Numbered from the stretch's first letter, positions 41,957 to 51,354 are shown. The stretch is DNA of 64,000 bases from Flavobacterium defluvii (GCF_900129555.1 NZ_FQWC01000006.1:186001-250000); one strand, 5' to 3'. Made by a program: numbers and translations. Notes: generated from the sequence alone by a model not told the origin.

Positions 41957-42410
41957 AAGAAATCACCGTCGAATTCTTTACTTCACTAATCATAAACATG
42001 CTTTGCGTGCTTCCAATGTGTTGTAAACTTGTAAGTTTTGTAACCAAAAATTCGCGATAAGCTTCCATATCTTTTACTAAGACTTTTAAAATATAATCGT
42101 AATCACCACTTACATGATGGCATTCTAAAACTTCGTTGAGTTTGATAACTTCACTTTCAAATTTCGTCAGGAATTCTTTTGTGTGCTGAATCAACTTTAA
42201 ATGACAAAAAACTACAAATCCTTTTTCGATTTTAGATTTATCGACTAAAGCTGCATAGTTTTTAATTATTCCTTCTCTTTCTAATTTTTTAATTCGTTCG
42301 TATACAGCCGTAACCGAAAGATCTAGTTTTAAAGATAATTCTTTGGTTGTTTTTTTACTGTCGGTTTGTAGTAAAACCAAGAGTTTTTTATCTGTGGCGT
42401 CTAAAGTCAT
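41952..42410 (-). CDS. Lrp/AsnC-family transcriptional regulator
   Basis: A 152-residue regulator: N-terminal winged helix (TDKKLLVLLQTDSKKTTKELSLKLDLSVTAVYERIKKLEREGIIKNY, residues 6-52) and a C-terminal RAM effector domain (VVFCHLKLIQHTKEFLTKFE, VLECHHVSGDYDYILKVLVKD) that binds amino acids. It is divergent from the methionine gamma-lyase-like gene 336 bases away, the usual layout of a local regulator and its target. An AT-rich palindrome overlaps its own promoter box. Its stop codon falls in an 8-base repeat array. Confidence 0.93.
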   Translation of the reverse strand: MTLDATDKKLLVLLQTDSKKTTKELSLKLDLSVTAVYERIKKLEREGIIKNYAALVDKSKIEKGFVVFCHLKLIQHTKEFLTKFESEVIKLNEVLECHHVSGDYDYILKVLVKDMEAYREFLVTKLTSLQHIGSTQSMFMISEVKNSTVISF

Positions 42411-42447
42411 TTTTGTTGGTTTTAAGAGATGAAAGAAAATCTATTAA

Positions 42448-42471
42448 TTGAATTTTCTTAATTCAAATTTA
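42448..42471 (-). promoter_or_regulatory. lrp promoter box with overlapping palindrome
   Basis: The minus-strand -7 box TAAATTTG (42464-42471) overlaps a perfect palindrome TTGAATT-N5-AATTCAA (42448-42466). This is a plausible site for binding by the Lrp-type protein itself. Confidence 0.5.
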
Positions 42472-42590
42472 GATTAAAATTCACAATAAATACATTTTAA
42501 TAGTTTTAAAATCTAAATATTCAATTTATAGTTGATTAATTTTCTAATTAGATCTTATTTTGGATAGAATTTCTTTTGAAAACGAGAGCC

Positions 42591-42675
42591 CTAGCCCTGA
42601 TAGAAGTGGAAATCCTTTTGTGTCTCGTTTCTTTAACGAGACATAAAAGATTGCAACGGATAGCAGGATTAGCTC
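42591..42675. ncRNA. Structured element resembling the Flavo-1 RNA motif, copy 2
   Basis: CTAGCCCTG (42591-42599) pairs with CAGGATTAG (42664-42672). Inside, ATCCTTTTGTGTCTCGTT pairs with AACGAGACATAAAAGAT. Matching words with copy 1 (22139-22213) are AGCCC-GATAG, ATCCTTTTGTG, AAAAGAT and the closing GGA-TAG. It ends 71 bases before the methionine gamma-lyase-like start codon. Confidence 0.5.
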
Positions 42676-42746
42676 CAAATAATTAATACTAGTTTCAATC
42701 AACTTGAAACCTGAAACTTGAAACAAAACAAACAAAAACTATCTAT

Positions 42747-43991
42747 ATGAAAAACTTCAATCCAGCAGACAAAATTCAGGATTTGCAATACTTTGGCGAA
42801 TTTGGCGGCGTAAATCCGTCGATTTCTGATTCATCGACTTATACTTTTCTTTCAGCTAAAACCATGTTTGATACTTTTGAAGGCAACATGGAAGGCTGTT
42901 ATTTGTATTCCCGTCATTCATCGCCAAGTAACCTTTATTTAGATCAGGCTTTGGCAGCGATGGAAGGAACGGAAACTGCAAATGTTTCAGCTTCGGGAAT
43001 GGGAGCCATTACACCTACTCTATTACAATTGTGCGGAGCTGGAGATCACATCGTTTCAAGCAGAACAATTTATGGCGGAACTTATGCTTTCCTAAAAAAT
43101 TTCACACCAAGATTCGGAATCGAAACAAGCTTCGTCGATATCACAAAACTCGATGTTGTTGAAGCAGCAATTACAGCTAAAACAAAAGTTTTGTATTGCG
43201 AGACTGTTAGTAATCCGTTATTAGAAGTTGCTGATATTGCTGGCTTGGCAAAAATTGCTAAAAAACATAATTTAAAATTGGTAGTCGACAATACATTTTC
43301 GCCTTTATCAGTTTCGCCTGCAAAATTAGGAGCTGATATTGTAATACATAGTTTAACGAAATATATTAACGGAAGCAGCGATACAGTTGGCGGCGTAACT
43401 TGCGCTTCCAAAGAATTTATCAATTCGTTGAAAAATGTAAATTCCGGAGCAAGTATGCTTTTGGGACCAACAATGGATAGTTTACGTTCGGCAAGTGTGA
43501 TGAAAAATCTTCGTACGCTTCATATCAGAATCAAACAACACAGTCACAATGCGCATTTTCTGGCTGATATGTTTGAAAAAGATGGTTTAAAAACAGTTTA
43601 TCCGGGATTAAAAAGCCACCCGAGTCACGAATTGTACAAAACGATGATTAATCCGGAATATGGTTTTGGCGGAATGCTGACAATTGATGTTGGAACTTTG
43701 GAAAAAGCCAATGAATTGATGGAATTAATGCAACAAAGAAATTTAGGTTATCTGGCTGTAAGTTTAGGTTTTTATAAAACGTTATTCAGCGCGCCGGGAA
43801 CTTCGACTTCAAGTGAAATTCCGTTGGAAGAGCAGAAAGAAATGGGACTAACAGATGGTTTGATTCGTTTTTCTATTGGTTTGGATAATGATATTGATCG
43901 TACTTATGAAATGATGAAACAATGTATGATTGAAGTTGGAGTTTTGAATTCCACAGAGATTCGCAAAGAAAATTTCGCAGAGATTCGCTAA
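42747..43991 (+). CDS. Trans-sulfuration PLP enzyme, methionine gamma-lyase-like
   Basis: A 414-residue fold-type I PLP enzyme of the Cys/Met metabolism family: SRHSSPSNLYLDQALAAMEGTE, ASGMGAITPTLLQL, VVDNTFSPLSVSPAKLGADIVIHSLTKYINGSSD with PLP Lys205, and the C-terminal domain with VSLGFYKTLFSAPGTSTSSEIP. Members cleave methionine, cystathionine or homocysteine; methionine gamma-lyase is my best guess. It is divergent from an Lrp-type regulator. The last eleven or so codons lie in an intergenic-type repeat (AGAGATTCGC twice), so the native C-terminus may have been changed. Confidence 0.87.
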   Translation: MKNFNPADKIQDLQYFGEFGGVNPSISDSSTYTFLSAKTMFDTFEGNMEGCYLYSRHSSPSNLYLDQALAAMEGTETANVSASGMGAITPTLLQLCGAGDHIVSSRTIYGGTYAFLKNFTPRFGIETSFVDITKLDVVEAAITAKTKVLYCETVSNPLLEVADIAGLAKIAKKHNLKLVVDNTFSPLSVSPAKLGADIVIHSLTKYINGSSDTVGGVTCASKEFINSLKNVNSGASMLLGPTMDSLRSASVMKNLRTLHIRIKQHSHNAHFLADMFEKDGLKTVYPGLKSHPSHELYKTMINPEYGFGGMLTIDVGTLEKANELMELMQQRNLGYLAVSLGFYKTLFSAPGTSTSSEIPLEEQKEMGLTDGLIRFSIGLDNDIDRTYEMMKQCMIEVGVLNSTEIRKENFAEIR

Positions 43992-44100
43992 GATATCTCT
44001 CTCGCAGATTTGGCTGATTATGCTGATGTCATAGAAACCTATAAAAAATCTGTAAGATCTGCACAATCTGCGCGAGAAAATTTATGCGGATTTTATATAA

Positions 44101-44138
44101 AAAAGCCGTTCTGAAATCAATCACAGAACGGCTTTTTT
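44101..44138 (+). terminator. Terminator after the methionine gamma-lyase-like gene
   Basis: AAAAGCCGTTCTG (44101-44113), 10-base loop, CAGAACGGCTTTT (44124-44136) and further T. Confidence 0.9.
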
Positions 44139-44274
44139 AACTTATATTTTTATTAACGTTCGGACGCTAAACGAAGTTTGGAATTAAATATATGCCAATT
44201 GTCCAAGCACAAAACTATCTTTAAATTCAGCCGAAAACCCATATCTCGTTTAACGGCGGTTAGTGGTAGCGCAT

Positions 44275-44733
44275 TTATCTATCTCTCAATTCAGGATTCA
44301 TTATTTCTTGGCATTGGTTAAAACTTGCTTTATATTTTAATATATTTATTATTTCAGCATTGTCAATATTGATTTTATTATTCAGTACAACAATTCTAGA
44401 AAGAAGTTTAGTTGCTTCTCCGTTATTTTCTTTTGGAATATTTTTATTCACCCAATTTTCTATTTTCTGGTTATTTATATTTTCTTCATAAAATACAAAC
44501 TCACGTAATTTATTATTTTCGTTTGCTATTGAAGAGAGTTTTTCAATTTTATTTTTCATTTCAATAAAATCCTCACTAGCAACGTATTTATCATAAAGAA
44601 TTATCGCCCTTTTAAATTCAACTTGTGTTAAAGTCCTTCCATCAGAAGAATCATCCTCTACATCAGCCATTATCTGAGCATGAAGGAAATTTGTAAAAAA
44701 AAGGATAAAATAAAATATAATTTTCATTTTCAT
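44275..44733 (-). CDS. Hypothetical secreted protein
   Basis: A 152-residue protein with a signal peptide (MKMKIIFYFILFFTNFLHAQ). The mature part is helical and charged, starting IMADVEDDSSDGRTLTQVEFKRAIILYDKY, with NENNKLREFVFYEENINNQKIENWV and a single Cys near the C-terminus. No family is recognised. It converges on the preceding gene and follows the APC permease gene in the same direction after 42 bases, which may mean joint transcription. Confidence 0.68.
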   Translation of the reverse strand: MKMKIIFYFILFFTNFLHAQIMADVEDDSSDGRTLTQVEFKRAIILYDKYVASEDFIEMKNKIEKLSSIANENNKLREFVFYEENINNQKIENWVNKNIPKENNGEATKLLSRIVVLNNKINIDNAEIINILKYKASFNQCQEIMNPELRDR

Positions 44734-44775
44734 ATTTTAGAGAAATGTTTATTTGCGTTACTACTAACTCTTAAC

Positions 44776-46707
44776 TTATAACTTAACTACATTAAGTTTG
44801 CTATTTTTTCTACTATAAGTAAAATAAATCAATAGCCCAATAATTAACCAGATCGTGAAATAAATCCAGTTCCAAACGCTTAATTCGGCCATCATGTAAA
44901 GGCAGCAGATTAATCCTAAAAGCGGAATTAAAGACAGATTTTTTCTGAAAGCCCAAACCGCTAATCCAACCAAAACAAATAAGAATATCCACATTGGGAT
45001 TTTGTGTTTGAATAAACTAAAACCTGATTCATATTTTGCAGAATCAGCAATTGGTAAACCTTTTACAACCTCAGCATATTTTACTTCGTCGTCCTGATAT
45101 TGTCCTAATAAATGCTCTAAATCTGAAGTTTCTGACGTTTTATTGTTTACTTCAATACTTTCTAAATATTTGAAAACTTTTTCAGATTCTGATTTATCTA
45201 AAGAAGTTACGATTGAAGTTGCATCGTAAATCTGCGGTTCGTTATTGATGAAAGCCATTGTTGCTTTATTGTTGAAAGCAAAAGCATAATATAATCCGGC
45301 AATCATTAAAACCGGCAGAATAAATTTTGAATTGATATAAGGCGTTTTGAATTTTCCTCTTGGAATTTCAGGTTTGTTCTGTAATACTAAAACTCCTGCA
45401 CAAACCAATACAAAGGCGAATAAAGTTCCGATACTGCATAAATCGGTTACCATTGTCAGGTTTAAGAATAATGCTGGAATTGCCACAACAAATCCTGTTA
45501 CAATTGTTGCGAAAGATGGTGTTTTGAATTTTGGGTGAACGGTTGAGAATTTCTTTGGCAATAAACCATCACGGCTCATACTCATCCAGATACGAGGCTG
45601 TCCCATTTGGAAAACCAATAAAACGCTCGCCATTGCCACTACAGCACTAACGGCAATAATTCCCGACATCCATTTTAAGTCTAATTTATCGAATACAAAT
45701 GCCAAAGGATCTCCCACATTTAATTCGTGATATTTTACCATTCCGGTTAAAACCAAAGCAATAGCAATATATAAAAGTGTACAGATAATAATTGCCCACA
45801 TCATTCCGCGTGGTAAATCGCGCTGCGGATTTTTACATTCTTCGGCTGTTGTCGAAATCGCATCAAAACCAATATAAGCGAAGAAAACGGCTGAAACTCC
45901 TTTTAAAACCCCACTAACTCCATTTGGCGCAAACGGACTCCAGTTTGCAGTATCTACATAAAATACACCAACTGCAATTACTAAAAGTACTACACAAAGC
46001 TTTACCACAACCATTAAGTTACTTGCGTTACGAGATTCTTTCATCCCTCTGTAAACCAAAGCTGTAATCAAAATAATGATGAACAATGCCGGTATATCAG
46101 TCACAAAATGGAAAGATCCAATTGTTGGCGCAGTTGTCCACGCTGTATGTGCCTGTTGCAAAGCAACACTTAAATTTTCAAATGATTTTCCACCTCGCAT
46201 TAAGGCTTCAGCATCGTTAAAACCGTTTGAAGCGGTTAAATAATCCATCTGAATCCATTGCGGTAAATGAATTCCGCCGCTCTGGAGCAGTCCTGTAAAA
46301 TAATCACTCCACGATATGGCAACGGTTATATTTCCCACGGCATATTCCATAATCAGTGCCCAGCCAATAATCCAGGCAATTAATTCCCCAAAAGCAACAT
46401 ACGAATAGGTATAAGCACTTCCTGAAACCGGAACCATCGAAGCAAATTCCGCGTAAGCAAAAGCAGCAAAACTACAAGCCAAAGCGGTAAATAAGAATAA
46501 GAAGATAACGGCTGGTCCACCGTCTGCGCTGGCTTTTCCAATTGTACTAAAAATTCCCGCTCCAACAATAGCCGCAATTCCAAAAGCAGTTAAGTCTTTG
46601 GTGGTCAAATGTTTTCCTAGTGCATTATGACCGTCTGATTCGTTCTGAGCAACCTGCTTTAGAATATCCTGTACTGTTTTCTTTCGGAATAAACTTGAAA
46701 ATGCCAT
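44776..46707 (-). CDS. APC-superfamily amino acid permease
   Basis: A 643-residue inner-membrane permease of the cationic amino acid transporter (YfnA-like) group. The N-terminal signature TTKDLTAFGIAAIVGAGIFSTIGKAS is the substrate-binding helix 1. FFAYIGFDAISTTAEECKNPQRDLPRG marks helix 6. Family members have about 460-500 residues; this one carries a hydrophilic insertion of roughly 90 residues (about 480-570, EPQIYDATSIVTSLDKSESEK onward) before its final helices. Substrate specificity is unknown. Start at 46707 gives a cytoplasmic leader of about 37 residues. Confidence 0.9.
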   Translation of the reverse strand: MAFSSLFRKKTVQDILKQVAQNESDGHNALGKHLTTKDLTAFGIAAIVGAGIFSTIGKASADGGPAVIFLFLFTALACSFAAFAYAEFASMVPVSGSAYTYSYVAFGELIAWIIGWALIMEYAVGNITVAISWSDYFTGLLQSGGIHLPQWIQMDYLTASNGFNDAEALMRGGKSFENLSVALQQAHTAWTTAPTIGSFHFVTDIPALFIIILITALVYRGMKESRNASNLMVVVKLCVVLLVIAVGVFYVDTANWSPFAPNGVSGVLKGVSAVFFAYIGFDAISTTAEECKNPQRDLPRGMMWAIIICTLLYIAIALVLTGMVKYHELNVGDPLAFVFDKLDLKWMSGIIAVSAVVAMASVLLVFQMGQPRIWMSMSRDGLLPKKFSTVHPKFKTPSFATIVTGFVVAIPALFLNLTMVTDLCSIGTLFAFVLVCAGVLVLQNKPEIPRGKFKTPYINSKFILPVLMIAGLYYAFAFNNKATMAFINNEPQIYDATSIVTSLDKSESEKVFKYLESIEVNNKTSETSDLEHLLGQYQDDEVKYAEVVKGLPIADSAKYESGFSLFKHKIPMWIFLFVLVGLAVWAFRKNLSLIPLLGLICCLYMMAELSVWNWIYFTIWLIIGLLIYFTYSRKNSKLNVVKL

Positions 46708-47110
46708 ATATGTTTTGCTGTTATAAATTAATTTAATTCAGTCGTTTTTGTTTTATTTTGCAAATAATGCAAAAATTATCTTTATTTCAAATATATAAAA
46801 CGATTTTGTTTTTACAGATGTTTTTTTCTGCCACGAATTCACGAATTATTTTTTCAAATCTTTAAATTTTCCCTCGCAGATTGAGCAGATTTATTTTTTG
46901 TTTTAATCATTAAAATCTGCGTAAATCTTTTAGCAGAATAAAAATCCGCGTTATCTGCTAAATCTGCGAGAAACAAAAAAACTTTGCGAAACCCTGCGTA
47001 ATTCTTTGCTCCCGATAGCTATCGGGATTGCGGTTAAATAATTACAAATGTAACATTTCTCAAAATGAGCTTACTAATACAAGTAGTATTTAATTTAAAG
47101 AATCATTTTT
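46708..47110. repeat. Repeat-filled gap between permease and oxidoreductase genes
   Basis: No gene. GCCACGAATTCACGAATT at 46830-46847 is a single arm. CTCGCAGATT words at 46873-46890 recur inverted (AAATCTGCGT, AAATCTGCGAG) to 46972. A perfect 16-base palindrome CCCGATAGCTATCGGG lies at 47011-47026 and TTGCGGTTAAAT at 47028-47039. Confidence 0.8.
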
Positions 47111-48271
47111 ATGGAAAAAATTTCAAGACGTTCTTTTGTAAACAAATTTGGGCTTGGCGTTGGAGCTTCGGTTGTGATGACTTCACTTCCTTCTTTTATG
47201 ACCGAAACTGAAAGTAAGCAATTCTCTTACACCGGAAAAAAATTAAATATTGCTTTATGCGGTTTAGGAAACTACGCTTCACTGCTTGCCGAAGGACTTC
47301 AGGTTTCTGAATACTGCCAGCTTGCAGGAATCGTGACCGGAACACCATCTAAGGCTGAAACATGGAAAAAGAAATATAATATTCCTGAGAAAAATATTTA
47401 CAACTACGAAAATTTCGATGAGATTGTAAAAAACAAAGATATTGATTTAGTGTACGTTGTAACGCCAAATGCATTACATAAAGAATTTACTGTTCGTGCA
47501 GCAAAAGCAGGAAAACATGTTATTGTCGAAAAACCAATGGCAATTACTCCCGAAGATTGCGAAGAAATGATCAAAGTCTGCAATGACAATAACGTACAAT
47601 TGGCAATGGGTTATCGCTTGCATTACGAACCTAATCATCTAGAAATAAAACGTCTCGGACAAGAAAAAGTTATGGGACAAGTTCGTTATATTGAAACTGG
47701 TCTGGGTTATAGTACTTACGATGTTCGTGACATAAATAAACCTGTTGATCTAAACGCCCGCAATCAATGGAGACTGACAAAAAAATGGGCCGGCGGCGGT
47801 TGTTTGATTAATTTAGGAATTTATTGCATTCAGGTTTCGCGTTATGTTTTAGGCGAAGAACCAATTGCCGTTACCGCACAATTTGGACATGTCAATAACA
47901 AAAATATGTTTTCTCAGGTTGAAGAAAATATCACTTGGCAAATGGAATTCCCGAGCGGTGCAGTTGCGAATTGCAGTAGTTCTTGTGGCTTTGGCATCGA
48001 TCGATTTTACGCTGCTGCCGATGAAGGTTTCTTTGAGATGAGCCCTGCTGTAAGTTATGGGCCTTTTATTGGTAAAAGATCGGATGGAAAACCGTTTAAT
48101 TTTCCGGTTATCAACCAACAGCAAACCCAAATGGATGAGATTTCTAAAGTTATTTTAGCCAACAAAAAACTTCCAAATCATATTACGGGCGAAGAAGGAA
48201 TTAAAGATGTTAGAATTATCAACGCAATCTATAAAGCCGCTGAAACTGGAAAAAAAATAAGTTTGTTATAG
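47111..48271 (+). CDS. Tat-exported Gfo/Idh/MocA-family oxidoreductase
   Basis: A 386-residue NAD(P)-dependent oxidoreductase with a twin-arginine signal (SRRSFVNKFGLGVGASVVMTSL, residues 5-26), so it is exported folded with its cofactor. The Rossmann motif LNIALCGLGNYASLLAEGL follows at about 45-63, then YVVTPNALHKEF, the signature VEKPMA (about 140-145), MGYRLHYEPNHLE, and AGGGCLINLGIYCIQ. The family includes periplasmic glucose-fructose oxidoreductase, to which this layout is close. The substrate is not known. Confidence 0.9.
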   Translation: MEKISRRSFVNKFGLGVGASVVMTSLPSFMTETESKQFSYTGKKLNIALCGLGNYASLLAEGLQVSEYCQLAGIVTGTPSKAETWKKKYNIPEKNIYNYENFDEIVKNKDIDLVYVVTPNALHKEFTVRAAKAGKHVIVEKPMAITPEDCEEMIKVCNDNNVQLAMGYRLHYEPNHLEIKRLGQEKVMGQVRYIETGLGYSTYDVRDINKPVDLNARNQWRLTKKWAGGGCLINLGIYCIQVSRYVLGEEPIAVTAQFGHVNNKNMFSQVEENITWQMEFPSGAVANCSSSCGFGIDRFYAAADEGFFEMSPAVSYGPFIGKRSDGKPFNFPVINQQQTQMDEISKVILANKKLPNHITGEEGIKDVRIINAIYKAAETGKKISLL

Positions 48272-48282
48272 TTTTATTTTTC

Positions 48283-48363
48283 ACGCAGATTAGGCAGATT
48301 TTAGCAGATTTAATTTAAAAATAAAAATCTGCGAATATCTGCTTAAATCATTTTAAATCTGCG
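48283..48363. repeat. GCAGATT-type inverted repeat
   Basis: ACGCAGATTAGGCAGATTTT then AGCAGATTT (48283-48311) recur inverted as AAATCTGCGAATATCTGC and AAATCTGCGT (48326-48363). The same words are at 36324-36412 and 46873-46972. Confidence 0.7.
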
Positions 48364-48396
48364 TGAAACAAAAATCTAAAATCTACAGTCTAAAAT

Positions 48397-51306
48397 CTAA
48401 AATTTAAGACAGCTTCTCAAAATGCTAACCGGATGCTGAGCTTCACGTTTAGTTCCATCATAAATTTGATGGCGGCAGCTCGTTCCTGCGGCGGCTATTT
48501 TCACATTTTCGGCAGTGTTACGCACTTTTGGAAAAAGCGTATCCTCTCCCATTTGCATACTCACTTTATAATGTTCTTTTTCGTAACCAAAAGAACCCGC
48601 CATTCCGCAGCAGCCTGAATTGTATATTGTAACCGTATTATTTTTAGGCAGATTCAGCATGGCAAAAGTCGCTTCAACAGAGCTTAAAGATTTCTGATGA
48701 CAATGTCCGTGAATTTTAATTTCTTTCGTTTCTTCTGAAAAAGAATCGGCTGTAATTTTTCCGTCGATGATTTCTTTTTTGAAGAATTCTTCAATCGTAA
48801 ATGCATTTCGGGATAAATTTTCTGCAGCTTCTTTGTCATCGGCTAAACGAAGATATTCATCTCTAAAAGTCAAAATCGCCGAAGGTTCAATTCCGATTAA
48901 AGGCGCATTGGCTAAAACCAAATCTTTAAAAATGTTTACGTTGTGATTGGCGATTTTCTTCGCTTCTTCTAAAAATCCTTTCGAAAGATACGTTCTACCG
49001 CTTTCTTCATGATCGACAACCAAAACCTGATAACCCAATTTAGTCAATAATTCGAAAGCATCGATTCCAATATTTACGTCGTAATAATTCGTGAATTCAT
49101 CCACAAACAAATACAATCTTCCGTTTGGAAAATCAGTTGCTGCAGGTTTATTATTTTGATACCATTTTCTAAAAGTTATTTTCGCCAAAAGCGGAACTTG
49201 TCTTTCAGGAGCAATTCCCATTGTTTTTTTAACCAAAGACTGATTCGAAATAAAATTCGTAATCGACGGGAATTTGCTTCCCATTTTATTCAATTTAGCA
49301 TTATTAGCAAAAATTTTATTTCGGGTCGAAAATCCGTTTGCTTTTTGGTATTGGTATAAAAACTCCGCTTTTAAAGTCGCAACGTCAACATTACTAGGAC
49401 ATTCGCTCGCGCAGGCTTTACAGCTCACACACAACTCAAAAACTTCGTATAATTCTTTCTGGTCAAATTTGTTTTCTTTTTCAGAATACGTCAAATATTC
49501 ACGCAAAGCATTTGCTCTCGCACGAGTTGTTTCTTTTTCATTTCTGGTTGCACGATAACTCGGACACATCGCTCCCCCTGCCGATGGCATTTTTCGGCAA
49601 TCGCCAGAACCATTACATTTTTCGGCAGCGCGTAAAATTCCTAAACTGTCTGAGAAATCCTGAAACGTTTTAATATCCGGTTCCACTCGGCCCGAAACTA
49701 CACGATGATTTTCGTCCATTTTCAAAGCATTAACAATCTTCCCGATATTTAAAACCGAATTCGGGTCAAATGCCAATTTGATTCTTTTCAGCAATTCGTA
49801 ATTTTTATCGCCAATCATAAACGGAATAAACTCGCCACGCACGATTCCGTCGCCGTGTTCACCGCTTAAAGAACCTCTGTATTTTTTCACCAAATGCGCC
49901 ACTTCTGTCGCAATGGTTCTGAATAATTTTAAATCAGATGTTTTCTTCAAATTTAAAACCGGACGCAAATGCAGTTCTCCCGCACCGGCATGCGCATAAT
50001 AAATCGCTTCTTGTCCGTGACGCAACATCATCGCCGAAAATTCTGCAATATAAGCTGGTAAATCGCTTAATTCTACTGCGGTATCTTCAATAGAATCGGC
50101 TGCTTTATCATCGCCTACAATACTTCCTAAAAGTCCGAGACCGGCTTTTCTAAGTTCGTTGGCTTTATCAATATCAGCTCCGAATAATTTAACACTGGCG
50201 TATCCAAAATTATGTTTCTCTAAATCGGCAATTAAAGCGTCAGCTTGTTTTTCGGCATCTTCCAGATTGTGCGAAGCCACTTCAAAAAGCATAATCGCTT
50301 TTGGCTCTCCAACCAAAAAGAAACGGTTTTTAATGTGTTCACGATTCGTTTTGGTACAATCTAAAATCGTGTCGTCGATCATTTCGCAAGTGTACAAATG
50401 ATGTTTCATCGCCACGACAACAGATTCCAAAGATTCCTGAATCGTGTGATAATGTGCCACAACCATAATACTGTAAGGTGGCGGTAAATCGTCAACTTTT
50501 AAAGTTACTTCGGTTGTAAAAGCGAGAGTTCCTTCACTTCCGCAAAGCAGTTTTCCTATATTTATTGTGGGTTCAGTTCCGCCAAATAATTCTGATCTTA
50601 ACAGAATATCAACGGCGTAACCTGTATTTCGTCTGTGAATTTCCGGTTTCGGAAACTCTTTTATAATTTCTTCCTGATTTTCTTTAACCGAAAGTTCGTC
50701 GTAAACGCTTTTATATATTTTATTTTCTAAAGAATCGCCTTTGGTTTTCTCGATAAATTCTGCCGAAGTCAATTCGCCAAAAGCAACTTCAGTACCATCA
50801 CTCAAAATTGCTTTTACCTCAGCAATTTTATCACGCGTAACACCATAACGAATTGAAGTTGTTCCAGATGAATTATTTCCCACCATTCCGCCAATCATCG
50901 CACGGTTTGATGTTGATGTAATTGGCGCAAAGAAAACGCCGTGAGGTTTCAAAAACAAATTCAGTTCATCGCGAATAACGCCCGGCTGAACCGTAACCGT
51001 TTTTTTCTCGGCATCATAACCTAATATTTTGGTAAAATGTTTCGAAACATCAATCACAAGTCCGTCGCCAACAGCTTGTCCGGCAAGTGAAGTTCCGGCC
51101 GTTCTTGGCGTAACCGAAATATTATGTTCTGCTGCAAAGCGAATTAACCTGCTGATATCTGCTGTAGATTTAGGCAAAGCCACCGCATTTGGCCGAATCC
51201 GATACACCGATGCGTCTGTCGAATAAAGTGTTTTATGAAGATCATCGTATAAAAGTGTGCCTTCGAGTTCGCTGGCTAATTGCTCTAAATGAGATTGGGT
51301 CAACAT
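48397..51306 (-). CDS. FAD-binding and Fe-S oxidoreductase (D-lactate/glycolate dehydrogenase-like fusion)
   Basis: A 969-residue fusion of a GlcD-type flavoprotein and a GlcF-type Fe-S protein. The N-terminal FAD domain has VTPRTAGTSLAGQAVGDGLVID (about 58-79) and GGMVGNNSSGTTSIRYG. The middle has the FAD-oxidase C-terminal domain with LSGEHGDGIVRGEF. Then come Fe-S cysteines CNGSGDCRK and CVSCKACASECPSNV (about 626-640), and CCG-type heterodisulfide-reductase domains with GHCHQKSL and NSGCCGMAGSFGYE. It resembles YdiJ/Dld-type 2-hydroxyacid dehydrogenases feeding electrons to the respiratory chain. Exact substrate is unknown. Confidence 0.9.
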   Translation of the reverse strand: MLTQSHLEQLASELEGTLLYDDLHKTLYSTDASVYRIRPNAVALPKSTADISRLIRFAAEHNISVTPRTAGTSLAGQAVGDGLVIDVSKHFTKILGYDAEKKTVTVQPGVIRDELNLFLKPHGVFFAPITSTSNRAMIGGMVGNNSSGTTSIRYGVTRDKIAEVKAILSDGTEVAFGELTSAEFIEKTKGDSLENKIYKSVYDELSVKENQEEIIKEFPKPEIHRRNTGYAVDILLRSELFGGTEPTINIGKLLCGSEGTLAFTTEVTLKVDDLPPPYSIMVVAHYHTIQESLESVVVAMKHHLYTCEMIDDTILDCTKTNREHIKNRFFLVGEPKAIMLFEVASHNLEDAEKQADALIADLEKHNFGYASVKLFGADIDKANELRKAGLGLLGSIVGDDKAADSIEDTAVELSDLPAYIAEFSAMMLRHGQEAIYYAHAGAGELHLRPVLNLKKTSDLKLFRTIATEVAHLVKKYRGSLSGEHGDGIVRGEFIPFMIGDKNYELLKRIKLAFDPNSVLNIGKIVNALKMDENHRVVSGRVEPDIKTFQDFSDSLGILRAAEKCNGSGDCRKMPSAGGAMCPSYRATRNEKETTRARANALREYLTYSEKENKFDQKELYEVFELCVSCKACASECPSNVDVATLKAEFLYQYQKANGFSTRNKIFANNAKLNKMGSKFPSITNFISNQSLVKKTMGIAPERQVPLLAKITFRKWYQNNKPAATDFPNGRLYLFVDEFTNYYDVNIGIDAFELLTKLGYQVLVVDHEESGRTYLSKGFLEEAKKIANHNVNIFKDLVLANAPLIGIEPSAILTFRDEYLRLADDKEAAENLSRNAFTIEEFFKKEIIDGKITADSFSEETKEIKIHGHCHQKSLSSVEATFAMLNLPKNNTVTIYNSGCCGMAGSFGYEKEHYKVSMQMGEDTLFPKVRNTAENVKIAAAGTSCRHQIYDGTKREAQHPVSILRSCLKF

Positions 51307-51354
51307 GTTAAATGGTGCTTTTCTTAAAAAAATAATTCCTCAAAACCGAGATAG

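Noticed and set aside
42544..42735. A 63-codon minus-strand reading frame in the lrp-methionine lyase gap
   Set aside because: It runs across the Flavo-1-like structured element, has no recognisable protein features, and its bases are better explained by that element.
48433..48618. A 61-codon plus-strand frame opposite the 3' end of the FAD/Fe-S oxidoreductase gene
   Set aside because: The minus strand encodes the CCG-type Cys motifs here; the plus frame has no features.
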